This document shows positions 1 to 9,493 of a DNA stretch of 64,000 nucleotides, piece after piece (the first letter of the stretch is position 1; each line of letters begins with the position of its first letter). The DNA comes from Vicia villosa (lineage: Eukaryota > Streptophyta > Magnoliopsida > Fabales > Fabaceae). A model generated the notes under the pieces. That model made no database searches. It was not told the DNA's origin and was given only the letters and a program-made list of their open reading frames with translations. The position numbers and the translations under genes are program-made. The stretch is taken from assembly GCF_029867415.1 (NCBI RefSeq), contig NC_081185.1:73195553-73259552 (forward strand). The letters are read 5' to 3'.

Positions 1-952
1 GTAAGAGTGGAAGAAAATGTCCAAGAGTAGCAACACTTTAGTTCAAAATTATGTATCAATCAGTAAGTGTGTTGCTTTCTAGCATTTTAAGACATTATAT
101 TTCTCTTAATTTTTCTATTGATATCCATAACAGAAGAATGTATCACTGACTTCATTACTGTCTTCAAACCAACCAGAAATTTCATTTGCAATTATAAGTT
201 CTAAAATCCTAAAATCCCTAAAATCCTAAAATCCCTAAACAGAAAGTCCTCGCTGAAATTGCCTAAACCAGACCAGAATAGTGGGAAGATTTTACCTGAA
301 CAGAAGCAGCAAGAAGATGTTGATTTTGACCAAGAAAACCCTAAAATCCCACCCAAAGAACGGCGGCGGCAGCGGCGGCGGCGGTGGCCTGAAGGTGAGA
401 AGACGACGGAGAGTACGTGGTTGAGACGGACGGTGAGTGGTTCGCTCGTGAGGGTGAGTGGTTTAGAGGGTGAGTGGTTCGACGGAATAACAGTAGCGTG
501 AGAGGAAGAAGAAGAACTTTCAGAATGTTTCTGGAAATTAAAATAAAAGAGCGTGTTTTAGTTTTAAAAATATTTAATGAGGGCTACAAGAGCGCTTTTC
601 AGAAGCGCTTTCATAGGCCACTCTATACCGGCGCTTTCTCTTTAAAAGCGCTTTCGTAACACCCCCTTTAAGAGCGCTTTCAAAAGCGCTTTCATATCCA
701 CCCCCTATAAGACCCCTATAAGAGCGCTTTTGAAAAGCGCTGTCATACCCCACCCTTTAAGAGCGCTTTTGGAAAGCGCTTTCATACCCACCTCCTATAA
801 GAGCGCTTTTGGAAAGCGCTTTCATACCCACCCCCTTTAAGAGCGCTTTTCTAGCGTGTTTTTTTATTTTGTTTTTAACCAAACCTACGAAAGCGCTTTT
901 GTGAATAAGCGCTGTTGTAGGTGCGCTTTTAAAAGCCAATTTTGGCGTAGTG
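1..952 (-). mobile_element. CACTA-type DNA transposon, one end only
   Basis: The sequence ending at 952 is a CACTA terminus: read on the minus strand it begins CACTACGCCAAAATTGG, close to the terminus at 9159. About 15 AGCGCTTT-type subterminal repeats lie between 571 and 935, the usual binding region for CACTA transposase accessory protein. On the minus strand, about 370-530 resembles the Pro/Ser-rich leader seen behind the same end of the 9159 element, with three copies of a GGTGAGTGGTT motif at 432-478. The other terminus is outside the window, so no target duplication can be shown. No transposase is visible. Confidence 0.75.
571..935. repeat. CACTA subterminal AGCGCTTT repeat block
   Basis: Direct and inverted copies of AGCGCTTTT/AAAAGCGCT alternate every 20-45 bp with spacers such as CATACCCACCCCCTATAAG. 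The core AGCGCT is itself palindromic. Such blocks are the cis-acting sites of CACTA elements. They match the blocks at 9176-9493 and 13737-14120, so all three belong to one family. Confidence 0.8.
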
Positions 953-1149
953 AGGCCACTCCAAAGCGCATCGTCCTCCACGAGAATTCTCCACTTCCAC
1001 TTACTTAACAAAGCGTCCTCCACGAGAATTCTCCACTTCCACTTACTTAACAAAGCGACATTCATAACTTCCGCATTCTTAACTCCTAGACCTCCTTCAT
1101 CTTGTTTTTTGCACACGGTATCCCAACTAACCCAATGAATAGACCTCAT
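953..1149 (-). pseudogene. LINE reverse-transcriptase C-terminal fragment
   Basis: The minus strand reads HWVSWDTVCKKQDEGGLGVK, then ALLSKWKWRIL, the conserved region between RT and the zf-RVT domain of plant L1 LINEs; the intact LINE at 33371-37195 has HWISWDTVCLPMEKGGLGIK. The fragment stops at the CACTA end at 952/953, so the transposon landed in an already present LINE. A 42-bp unit (1010-1051) duplicates the preceding copy, repeating the ALLSKWKWRILVED block. No start or catalytic part remains. Confidence 0.8.
963..1051. repeat. 42-bp tandem duplication inside the LINE fragment
   Basis: Two adjacent copies start with AAAGCG and share TCCTCCACGAGAATTCTCC through CACTTACTTAAC. The first carries an extra CATCG after AAAGCG. 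The duplication is in frame on the minus strand (14 residues), consistent with slippage or a repair duplication. Confidence 0.85.
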
Positions 1150-1759
1150 ATCATTGGATCATGTATAGTGTTCGCTCGTTATTAAGTATATTCGGCCCAG
1201 ACCAGAACAAATATACATTTAATAATTACATTTTATAACTTCTTTCATCTTTCATTTGAAGAAATTAACCATGAAAAATATATTTTCAAGTATTGAAAAT
1301 TATAAATGTTATTATTATAGTAGAAGCCGATATAAACAACACCCGAAATTGATAAGTAGCTTATCGTAATTCCACCTAGGAAGAAGTTCTAATGGAATAG
1401 TACAATGCAATGAATTAAAAAAATTAAAATTTATTTATAATAGGAAATAAAATGAAATACTATATTTCTATAAATAAAATCATTTTATTTTAACGCTTTA
1501 GCTTTTAATAAAATGAAATACTATTTTTCTACAAATAAAATCATTATTTTTTTTAATTTCCTTATAAAGTTTGTTTTATCTTAATTAAAATTTGATATTT
1601 CTATAAAAAATATTACGTATGTAATTATTCTTTTTTGGTAAATAATTTAAAAATAGTAAACAATTAAGAGAATTAGATCAGCCGAACGGATAATCTCAAA
1701 TTATGCTCTAAACTGTTTACTTCGTGGTTAAGTTTTAAAACACTCAATTTTCTCTTCTG
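1150..1759. other. AT-rich spacer, no gene seen
   Basis: About 600 bp of AT-rich DNA between the LINE fragment and the first F-box gene. Two similar stretches containing AAATGAAATACTAT (about 1449-1490 and 1509-1550) look like a short local duplication. No coding sequence or RNA gene was recognised. Confidence 0.6.
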
Positions 1760-1889
1760 CTCATATTCACAATTCTACCAATTTTAAATTGTTTACTTAG
1801 CCTATAAGTTGGATAAGTTTTTTTCTCATATCCACAATTCTACCAATTTGAAATTGTTTACTTAGCCTATAAGTTTGTTAAGTTTTCTG
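1760..1889 (+). repeat. 65-bp tandem duplication just upstream of F-box gene 1
   Basis: Two near-identical units starting CTCATATTCACAATTCTACC at 1760 and CTCATATCCACAATTCTACC at 1825, each running through TTTACTTAGCCTATAAGTT. The second ends about 60 bp before the ATG at 1951, so the duplication lies in the core promoter or 5' UTR and doubles any element it holds. Confidence 0.8.
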
Positions 1890-1950
1890 CTCATTTTCTT
1901 TCAACCAAAACGATATTGTCTTGTTGCCTCTCGATGGTCGTACTACAAAT

Positions 1951-3093
1951 ATGCCGCCCACCCCGCAATTATTCTTCCCTTATCACCTTATTGAACAACT
2001 CATATCATTCTTTCCTGTGAAATCTCTTATGCGATTCAAGTGCGTTTCCAAGTCAGGGAACACACTCATATCTGATCCCACATTTGTCCAACTGCACCTT
2101 CAACGGTCACAAAGAAATAGGAACCTACTACTCACATACGGTAATTATGGGGATTTCGGTTTCGTATCCTTACCTATAAGTCATTTACTGGATAATACAT
2201 CCATCACCCTTTCCTCTCACCAATTGAAACACAACGAGCGTCCCGGAGTCATTGGTTCATGCAACGGATTGATCTGTTTGTTTTATTATACCACATCCAT
2301 TTCCTGGTTCCGTGTTTGGAACCCAGCCACTGGGACAATGTCGGATAGATTAGGATATTTTCACAAACCTCGATCCAAATTTATGCCTGGACCGCTTGGA
2401 TACACATTTTTTTATGATATTTCAACAGAAAATTATAAGATTGTGGCGTTTGGTTATAGATTTATAAGGGTTTTTTGTTTTAATCATAATGTTTGGAGAG
2501 AAATTCAAAGTTTACCCGACAAAATAGTTATTGTTGATCATCTTCAATACAATAAAGGTGTGTGTTTGGATGGCACTTTGATTTGGTTGGCCATTCTAAA
2601 TGAATTCCCATATAACGATTGGCGGGATACTTTTTCTATTGTGAGATATTTGATTATCTTGCTGGATCTTTCTACGGAAACATGTAGAGAGTTGCTGCCT
2701 CCTCCGGTTTTTGATGAAGTCTCTGATGTTGTTGATCCAAGTATTTCTGTGTTGAGGAATTGCCTTTGTTTTTTTTATAAGTTTAAACGTACCCATTTTG
2801 TTTTATGGCAGATGACTCAATTTGGAGTTGAAGAATCTTGGACTCAACTCTTTAAAATAAGTTATGAGAATCTTCAAATAGAGCATTTCTTATGTGACTT
2901 TTATAGTCGATTGTCACTGTATCCTTTGTATATTTCTGAAAATGGTGCAACACTGATATTGGCAAACAATCGTGAAGACCAAGCAATTATCTATAATTTA
3001 AGAGATAATAGAGTTGAGCGAAGAAGAATTACCAATGAAATAAATTGGCGTTTTTTTGAAAGTTATGTGGAAAGTTTGGTTCCAACCAACTGA
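1951..3093 (+). CDS. F-box/kelch-type protein (F-box gene 1)
   Basis: Predicted 380-residue substrate receptor of an SCF E3 ubiquitin ligase; the N-terminal F-box (residues about 8-55, PVKSLMRFKCVSKSGNTLIS) should bind SKP1 and the C-terminal half the target. The body has the family motifs GSCNGLICL, WNPATGTMS and SWTQLFKISYENL and ends ESYVESLVPTN, as in its three relatives here. The first ATG of the frame is at 1951; ten open codons before it have no ATG. The F-box is odd: the usual tryptophan of SWNTLI is glycine (SGNTLI), which may weaken SKP1 binding. It is the most diverged of the four. The substrate is unknown. Single exon. Confidence 0.85.
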   Translation: MPPTPQLFFPYHLIEQLISFFPVKSLMRFKCVSKSGNTLISDPTFVQLHLQRSQRNRNLLLTYGNYGDFGFVSLPISHLLDNTSITLSSHQLKHNERPGVIGSCNGLICLFYYTTSISWFRVWNPATGTMSDRLGYFHKPRSKFMPGPLGYTFFYDISTENYKIVAFGYRFIRVFCFNHNVWREIQSLPDKIVIVDHLQYNKGVCLDGTLIWLAILNEFPYNDWRDTFSIVRYLIILLDLSTETCRELLPPPVFDEVSDVVDPSISVLRNCLCFFYKFKRTHFVLWQMTQFGVEESWTQLFKISYENLQIEHFLCDFYSRLSLYPLYISENGATLILANNREDQAIIYNLRDNRVERRRITNEINWRFFESYVESLVPTN

Positions 3094-5065
3094 AAGGAAG
3101 TTTAGTTCAAATTTATTCAAGTCCTTGTATTTTGTTTTCAAATCCATGTGATTACATAATAAAGTTTGTTATTGTATTGTTAAATGATTATCTATTGACT
3201 TAGTTAACTAGACGATGGTTTTTCCAAAAGCAAATTCAATCTCACTTAATAGACGAAGGATTAAAGAGGGAAACAATCATTTGAGAAAACCATTGAATAG
3301 ATCATCTGTGTATCTTGCTGGAGTTGTGATAGTTGTGGCATTCTTTAATGTATCAAGAAGTTGATTCCAAGTGGCCGAGTGCTAGTTGCACTCGGATATC
3401 TGATGTTGTTCTTTCGTATTTGTTATCTGTCAGTTATTCGTTGGGTTAGTGTTTTGATTTTGGACCGTTGCTTTAATAGTGTTCTGCATTTGTTCCTTGT
3501 ACTGCTTTCTCTACTAGATGAGCAAACTTAATACAGTAGTCCTTCAGTAGAGCTAGTTCGGATTTTTCATCTTTTTGCAATGCATGACCAATGATTATGC
3601 TACAGTGTTAAAATATGCTTCTCAAACAAATTTTACAATAATTGTATGAATGAATTAAATCAGATGCTACTTGGCATAAAAATTTGCATGAAGTATTTAT
3701 CCACAGAAACTTAAATGCATCTCCTCAAGTGTTTCAACTTCTTTAGCATTTTATACGTAACTATCAAAATACATATCCTTATTGCAGTCTATTTACATTC
3801 CAATCATTAAACATGACGTTATAACCTGTGATACAATATAGGCATAGCTGCTTAACATTTGCAGAAGCATACAAGTTTTCATCTTTGTAGAAAGTGCGAG
3901 TCATGATTTTGTAATAATTTGGGGATAAAATTCAGAAAGGTAGAAAGACAAAAAAAAATTTAAAAAAATTAAATTGTGTATATAGCTAGATACTTTATGG
4001 AAAGTGATTTGTGTAATATCAAACAGAACTGTTATATTATTATTGTAAAATACGTTCAGGAAGCACTTTTTAGCTTCCTTAAATAGCGCATGAGACATGA
4101 CCCTGTAAGTTCATTTGGTAAGGCAACTACATTTCATCGTTGTGGAATATATCTTACCTCTCTATTACTGCAAAATCACCGAGAATTTTTAAGTGCTTTA
4201 TTTTTGAGACAACACTGAAGGCATAGATTATACCCAGATGATAACGCAAAGTGTGTGCTTGAATAATTTATGAAGAATCAACACCGTTTAAAACGACATA
4301 AATATTTAGCAAGAAATTCCTGCAAAGGCTTTCAAAAAGATAAAAATAAAAATGAAAAGGTCCATAAATATATTCCACAAAAAGAGTACTAAAACTAAAG
4401 AAAATGTAGTTCCTTAAAGATTATTTCTACCATTCTCTCTTTCAACCATCTGCAAGCAACCATCAATAACACCTAAATGTACTTGAACTTGGGTTGTGGC
4501 CCTAAGATTAAAAAAAGAGCCATATTATTATTACACATCAAACAAATATATAAAAGAAAAACATAGCAGAAAAAAATGAGAGCATAATTTTCACAAGCAT
4601 ATCATGAGAGAAACAAATAAAGAAAGTAGTATAAGTGACAAATGGTTTGAGTTATTAAAAATTACATTATCAGGTAGATATTCTTGAACTGATATAAAGC
4701 TATAAATAAACATTATCAGGACATTTGAAAATCTTATTTTTAATGTATAAAAGCTCTTTTCAACCATGCATAATGATTTACAATATGGCAACCTGAGCCA
4801 TCACAACAAGAACACTCACATAAGCTATTAATAAGAATTGCCTAGAATTTTAAAACAACATGGGGCATATTTGGATTGACTTATTTGAGCTTATCTTATT
4901 ATGACATAAGTTTTTTAACACTGTTTGGAATAGATTATTATGACAGCTTATAGCATTATTCATAAACTTATTTTGCTAAGTTCTCAAAGATAACCATGCA
5001 AGTTTTTTCAAAAACTGTTTGTGGTATAAGATTCAAACAATTAAACAAATGAAGAGGAACTTACT
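3094..5065. other. Spacer between F-box genes 1 and 2, partly a duplicated gene flank
   Basis: No coding sequence was recognised. An 8-bp GC-rich perfect hairpin, CCGAGTGC-TAGTT-GCACTCGG, lies at 3375-3395. From about 4000 to 5065 the sequence aligns in pieces with 23950-24534: shared blocks are GTGTAATATCAAA, CGTTCAGGAA-type, CCTAAGCCATC-type and TTTTAAAACAACAT. Both stretches lie directly 3' of minus-strand F-box genes, so gene and flank were duplicated together. A dispersed repeat (TTTGGATTGACTTATTTGAG, about 4868-5010) recurs in diverged form near 6925-7085. Confidence 0.6.
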
Positions 5066-6253
5066 TCAACTCGTAGGAACCAAGCTTTCAACATAATTTT
5101 GGTTAAACATCCAATTCATTCGCCCCACCATTCTAGTTTTTTCTATTCTATTCTCAAACCAATTATAGACAATCACTTGCAATCTACCATCGGTTTCTCC
5201 TTGTACTAGTGCGATGCTGCAATTCTCATAAAGACAAAGTGGAGCCAGAGAACATCCATATTTATTATGAATATCCAAATCCTCATAACTTATTTTAAGA
5301 AATTGAGTCCAAGATTTATCAATTCCAAATTCCTTCATCTTCCATATTATAAAATGGGTTTTTTGGGTATGGTGACTAAAATAGAGAGAGTCTTCCAACA
5401 CATGAATAGTTGGCAAATTAGGTATAACTTCAACAAAATCTTGAGGGGGAAGAAACTTGGTATATGTGTCTATATTCAGATTGAGCGAGATAATCACAAT
5501 TTGCTTAGCATTCTCACGGACCAACAAGTTAATAGTATCATTCAAATACACAGCGTCACTAAGAAACCTGCGTCTGCATCTGGAATCATAGTCCCATTTC
5601 TGTAAAGGACTCATGTGAGGAAGTTTAATAATTTTCAGAACATTACTGAATAAACTAAATATTTCCAACTTGTTTGACTCGAAAAGCACAATCTTATAAG
5701 TATCAGTCGAATTATCATAACCAAATGACAACCCGTGAATCCTCGGAAGGGATTGTTGAGCAAATCTAGTAGAGAATAACCTTGAATGGAATTGTTGAAC
5801 AAATTTGTTAGACAATGTGTTAGTGGCTGGGTTCCATAACTGAAACAAGAATTTTCGAGGAAACTTTGTCATATGCAATAGAAGAAAACAGAATAATCCA
5901 TTGCAGGAACCAATGAATTGGTATTGATAGTCGGGATCGGATGGGAAGTAATTTTTGGTGGAACATATTATGGAAGGATTGTTTAGTAAAGTATTAAACG
6001 AGAAGGGTAGGATATAAGAACCCCGAGACATGCACAGGATTTGTGTGTTTTTCTTGGATTGTTGAAGATGTAGTTTAATGAATTTTGGATCGGAGATGAA
6101 AGTGTTCCATGCTTTGCTCACGCATTTCAATTGCATCAAAGATTTGATCGGAAGGTATGATAGGATTTGTAGGATGAGTTCTTCCGGGAGGAACACTAGC
6201 GACTTTATCCTAGTGCAGTTGGATTTACGTGACTTGGCGTTACGGCGATTCAT
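5066..6253 (-). CDS. F-box/kelch-type protein (F-box gene 2)
   Basis: 395 residues, single exon, ATG at 6253. Residues 1-17 are basic (MNRRNAKSRKSNCTRIKS). The F-box covers about 18-62 (LPEELILQILSYLPIKSLMQ, then CVSKAWNTFISDP). Family motifs follow: GSCNGLFCF, WNPATNTLSN, SFGYDNSTDTYKIV, SWTQFLKISYEDLDIH, and the tail NQNYVESLVPTS. Expected role: SKP1-binding adaptor of an SCF ubiquitin ligase in cytoplasm or nucleus; the target is unknown. Closest relatives here are genes 3 and 4. A TATA-like TATTTAAA lies 84 bp upstream. No internal stops, so it is probably functional. Confidence 0.88.
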   Translation of the reverse strand: MNRRNAKSRKSNCTRIKSLVFLPEELILQILSYLPIKSLMQLKCVSKAWNTFISDPKFIKLHLQQSKKNTQILCMSRGSYILPFSFNTLLNNPSIICSTKNYFPSDPDYQYQFIGSCNGLFCFLLLHMTKFPRKFLFQLWNPATNTLSNKFVQQFHSRLFSTRFAQQSLPRIHGLSFGYDNSTDTYKIVLFESNKLEIFSLFSNVLKIIKLPHMSPLQKWDYDSRCRRRFLSDAVYLNDTINLLVRENAKQIVIISLNLNIDTYTKFLPPQDFVEVIPNLPTIHVLEDSLYFSHHTQKTHFIIWKMKEFGIDKSWTQFLKISYEDLDIHNKYGCSLAPLCLYENCSIALVQGETDGRLQVIVYNWFENRIEKTRMVGRMNWMFNQNYVESLVPTS

Positions 6254-8094
6254 GAGAACTTACGGCAGTGTTGAAAGCAGAACCCTAAACGTGTGTATTT
6301 GAGGCTCTAAAACTATGCTTGGTGTATTCTTGTTCATTTAAATAGGGTTATTTATTTGGGTTTAACAAAACAGGGTTATTTCTTTCTTCAATTTTAATAG
6401 GTTTTTTTTCTTCTTTTTGATGTTTTTTTTTTTAATATGGAATTTAGTGGTGTTATCTTGAACAACCAGCATACAAGCTCACCTCTTTTCGAACTATATT
6501 AAATAAAGATTATTGGCTTTAAGAAGTATTTTCTCGGTCTTAAACTATAAGATATTTTAGATATTTTAGGTGAATTAAGAAGCCCAATTAATTTTGCATG
6601 AGAAAGATAAATTATGTATTATTTTATATTATTGTCTTTTATTAATTACATATAAAAAGCCATTTAAAAAATGAAAAGAAAAAATAATAATAATGATGAA
6701 GGGTATATTGAAAAAAATATGATCATTGTTGCATTAGAATTATAATATGACTAGGGGTGAAAATAGGCCGAACCGAGTGAGGTTTTAGCAAGTCAGAGTT
6801 TGATCTTCTAAAAATTTTAAAGTCTAAGTCTGGTCTGTATCTATCAAAGGTTTATTTTTTTGGCATTAATATGGTCTTTTTAAAAGTCTGATTGACCTAT
6901 TAGCCTACTTCAAAAATACAATGAGACTAAATGTTTGTTTCCATTAACTTATCTGAGCTTATCTAGTAATATAAATTTTACGAGATAACTTGTTTGAGAT
7001 AACTTATGAAAACACCTTATAACATTATTCTTAGGATTTGTTTAAACTTATTTTTATAAGTTCTTCAAAATAACTAAGTTTAAATTTTGTATTTTAACTA
7101 AACGCACACCCGCACGATGTACGGGTAAGTTTTATTAAATTATTAATAATAAATAGTCTAGTTTAAATTAATAATTTGAAATATAATGATATAAATTAGG
7201 AATAATTTAATAGTTTGTATGTTATAAAAAATAACAATGTAAATTAACAAAAATGAAAAATAAATCATAGTGAAAATCAATTGAGTAAAAATAGTAAAAT
7301 TAATGGATTTAGATCCTGTCTTGTGTCCTCTCTGTTGCTGCCCATGTTGCCTTCATCTAAGCCATTTATTCATCTTCTTTCTCTCTCTTCAAACCAAATT
7401 TATTTTATTTTATTGATTTGTAATGATTTTGGGCCATTAGATCAAGCAGTAGAGGCATAGCTGCAGACATTGACAGCAGAGGATCCATTTTCAAAATAAA
7501 TAGGTAAAAAATATTAAAAACGTTGTCATTATTATTATTGGTATAAAATAATTCATATGCTAATTAACAACCAATAATTTTAAAAATAAATGTAGATGTT
7601 ATAGGTGGTATCATAGTAAATTATGAGTTTCTAAAAATAATAACTATTAGTTTTTATTTTTAGTTTGCATTTTAGTAATTTTAAATTATTTAGTATCATT
7701 GCCTATTAAAAAAATTAATACTTGATTTATGATCCGACAAAAATCTATATTATTTTAAGTTAATTCATATATAAAACAAAAATAAAGAATAGCACTAATT
7801 TAATTGAATTAAAAGAGCCACTGAATTGATGAAATTTTGATCAGAATATATCGTAAAATTTTACACTACAATTATTTGATCAAAGCCTATTCATGATAAA
7901 ATATAAGATTTGTACTTCTTTATTTCTCAAAAGACTGAATACAAAAAAGCAAAAGTAGTAAAATTGAGCAAAAGTGAATAATTAGGAGTTAAATCAATTT
8001 TAATTTAAAAAAAAAAGAAGAATGGGAAAGAAATGATCTATATAGACTTGTGAATGAAAAGAAAAAAAAAATAATAAAATTGAATAAGAGATCA
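6254..8094. other. AT-rich spacer with transposon relics
   Basis: No gene recognised. At about 6753 TAGGGGTGAAAATAGGCCG resembles one terminus of a hAT-like element, but no partner end was found. At 6925-7085 a dispersed repeat shared with 4868-5010 occurs. At 7108-7125 CCCGCACGATGTACGGG is a small GC hairpin like those at Helitron 3' ends, but it lacks a following CTAG. The rest is simple AT-rich sequence. Confidence 0.5.
6337..6344 (-). promoter_or_regulatory. TATA-like box of F-box gene 2
   Basis: TATTTAAA on the minus strand, 84 bp upstream of the ATG at 6253, within a block (TATTTAAATGAACAAGAATAC) that is nearly identical upstream of F-box gene 3. Conservation between paralogues supports a shared core promoter. 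Confidence 0.55.
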
Positions 8095-8345
8095 GTGACT
8101 TTGGGGTTGTTCGTATGGAAAATAATGGGCAAGCTAATATCATCGGAATGGGAGATATTTGTGTCGAAACTAGCAATGGGACTACTCTAGTTCTCAAAGG
8201 TGTGAAACACATTTTGGAACTTTGATTCAATCTTTTATCTATTGGAAAGTTGGATAATGAAGGATATTATAGTTCTTTTCGTGCAATAAATGGAAGTTAA
8301 ATGGAGGCTCAGTGGTGATTTCTAAAGGAAAAAGGAATTTGAACT
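8095..8345 (+). pseudogene. Copia gag-pre-integrase fragment
   Basis: The plus strand reads NNGQANIIGMGDICVETSNG, then TLVLKGVKHI and NLLSIGKLDNEGYYSSF, the region between protease and integrase of Ty1/copia polyproteins. At least two in-frame stops interrupt it and both sides are missing. It lies in the opposite orientation to the copia piece beginning at 8747, so it is a separate insertion. Confidence 0.75.
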
Positions 8346-8420
8346 TGTATGACGCCCAACTTGGGATTTCAAAGTGCTACGTCAACACTTGTTTCAAAGT
8401 GCTATATCACCTACAATCAC

Positions 8421-8746
8421 ATAACAGATACTAAAAGGAAGAGTCCCCCTTACCTTGATTCAAAGTCTTGAAAGTTCTTCCTCTTCTCTTCTCTTTTACA
8501 TGTTCTTGTTCTTTCTCCTCTTTTTGTCTTTTTGACTCCTTTTTCACAATTTCCTCTATTTTATGAAAAATAGAAATTATCTTAAGTAAAAGGCATAACC
8601 ATCACACCCCCTCTTTACTAACTACAACTTAAGCCCAATAGCTCTTTATTCCACAATCTCCCAATAATCCCATTAATTAATTAACTCCATTAATTAATTT
8701 CTAAATTTCAGAATAAATAAATGAATAGGAAATATGGGGTGTTACA
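8421..8746. mobile_element. Partial LTR related to the Tekay LTRs at 14866/21403
   Basis: The stretch GGAAGAGTCCCCCTTACC through TTTTATGAAAAATA, AGTAAAAGG and the final GGGGTGTTACA follows the same order as about 16550-16876 of the intact Tekay LTR. Only the terminal third is present and no internal region follows, so it is a truncated solo LTR of the same or a sister family. Confidence 0.7.
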
Positions 8747-9158
8747 CTAGGAACCATGGCATATAAGCTTTGACTCCTTCAAGGTATCCCACGAACACAC
8801 ATCTTAGAGCTCTAGTTTCGAATTTGTCTTGCCTAATGTGAGCATAGGCTACACAACCAAGTACTCTTTTATCGAGATCAGATGGATGTCCCGACCAAAC
8901 TTCTTCAGGTGTCTTCATATCTAACGCAGTCGCAGGACATATGTTTATCATATATGTTGTTGTCGAAACAACCTCTTCCCAAAACTCCTTCTTTAACCCA
9001 GCACTAGTCAACATGCATCTAACTCTTTCTAAAATGGTTCAATTAAATCTTTCAGCCAAACCATTTTGTTGGGGAATACCTGCAGTAGTTTTATTCCTTG
9101 CAATACCAGAGGCTGCACAGAAACTGTTGAACGCTTCATTACAGAATTCAAGGCCATT
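8747..9158 (-). pseudogene. Copia integrase, downstream half (split by CACTA)
   Basis: The minus strand continues the integrase core after the CACTA insertion: GLEFCNEAFNSFC, then GIPQQNGLAERFN (the E-containing motif is close to PQQNG-x-AER), a stop, then SAGLKKEFWEEVV and GVKAYMPWFL from the C-terminal part. The upstream half is 14172-14507. Joined across the transposon, the D-N-G motif would be continuous, which fixes the insertion point exactly. Nonsense codons show the copia element was already decaying. It is cut off at 8747 by the LTR fragment. Confidence 0.85.
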
Positions 9159-9175
9159 CACTACGCCAAAAAGGG

Positions 9176-9493
9176 GAATAGGCAGCGCACCTAAGACAAC
9201 GCTTTTCCAAAAAGCGCTGCTATACGTTAGCCCAAAATTATTCAATTTAAAATATATAAGAAATTGCGTAAAAGCGCTGCTATAGGATATATATACAAGA
9301 GCGCTTCTCAAAAAGCGCTGCTAAAGGCTATGTATACAAGAGCGCTTCTAAGAAAGTGCTGCTAAAGGCTATGTATACAAGAGCGCTTCTCAAAAGCGAT
9401 GGTAAAGGCTAATGTTAAAAAGCGCTTTTCAAAAAGCGCTGCTATAGGATATATATGCAAGAGCGCTTTTATGAAAGCGCTGCTATAGGATAG
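9176..9493. repeat. Left subterminal AGCGCTTT repeats of the 5-kb CACTA element
   Basis: Six or so units of the form AAAAAGCGCTGCTA-AAGGCTATGTATACAAGAGCGCTTCT, period about 50 bp. Each unit has AGCGCT in both orientations. They are presumed transposase or accessory-protein sites. Confidence 0.8.

Noticed and set aside
259..501. 80-codon frame with Arg-rich segment near the window start
   Set aside because: Lies in the CGG-repeat leader of a CACTA element read on the opposite strand; no homology recognised.
3375..3395. GC-rich hairpin as a transcription terminator of F-box gene 1
   Set aside because: Plant polymerase II genes do not terminate at such hairpins; it lies about 280 bp past the stop and has no other support.
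6753..6775. TAGGGGTGAAAATAGGCCG as a complete hAT element
   Set aside because: Only one terminus was seen; no inverted partner or 8-bp duplication found within reach.
7108..7125. CCCGCACGATGTACGGG as a Helitron end
   Set aside because: A weak hairpin without CTAG after it and no matching 5' end.
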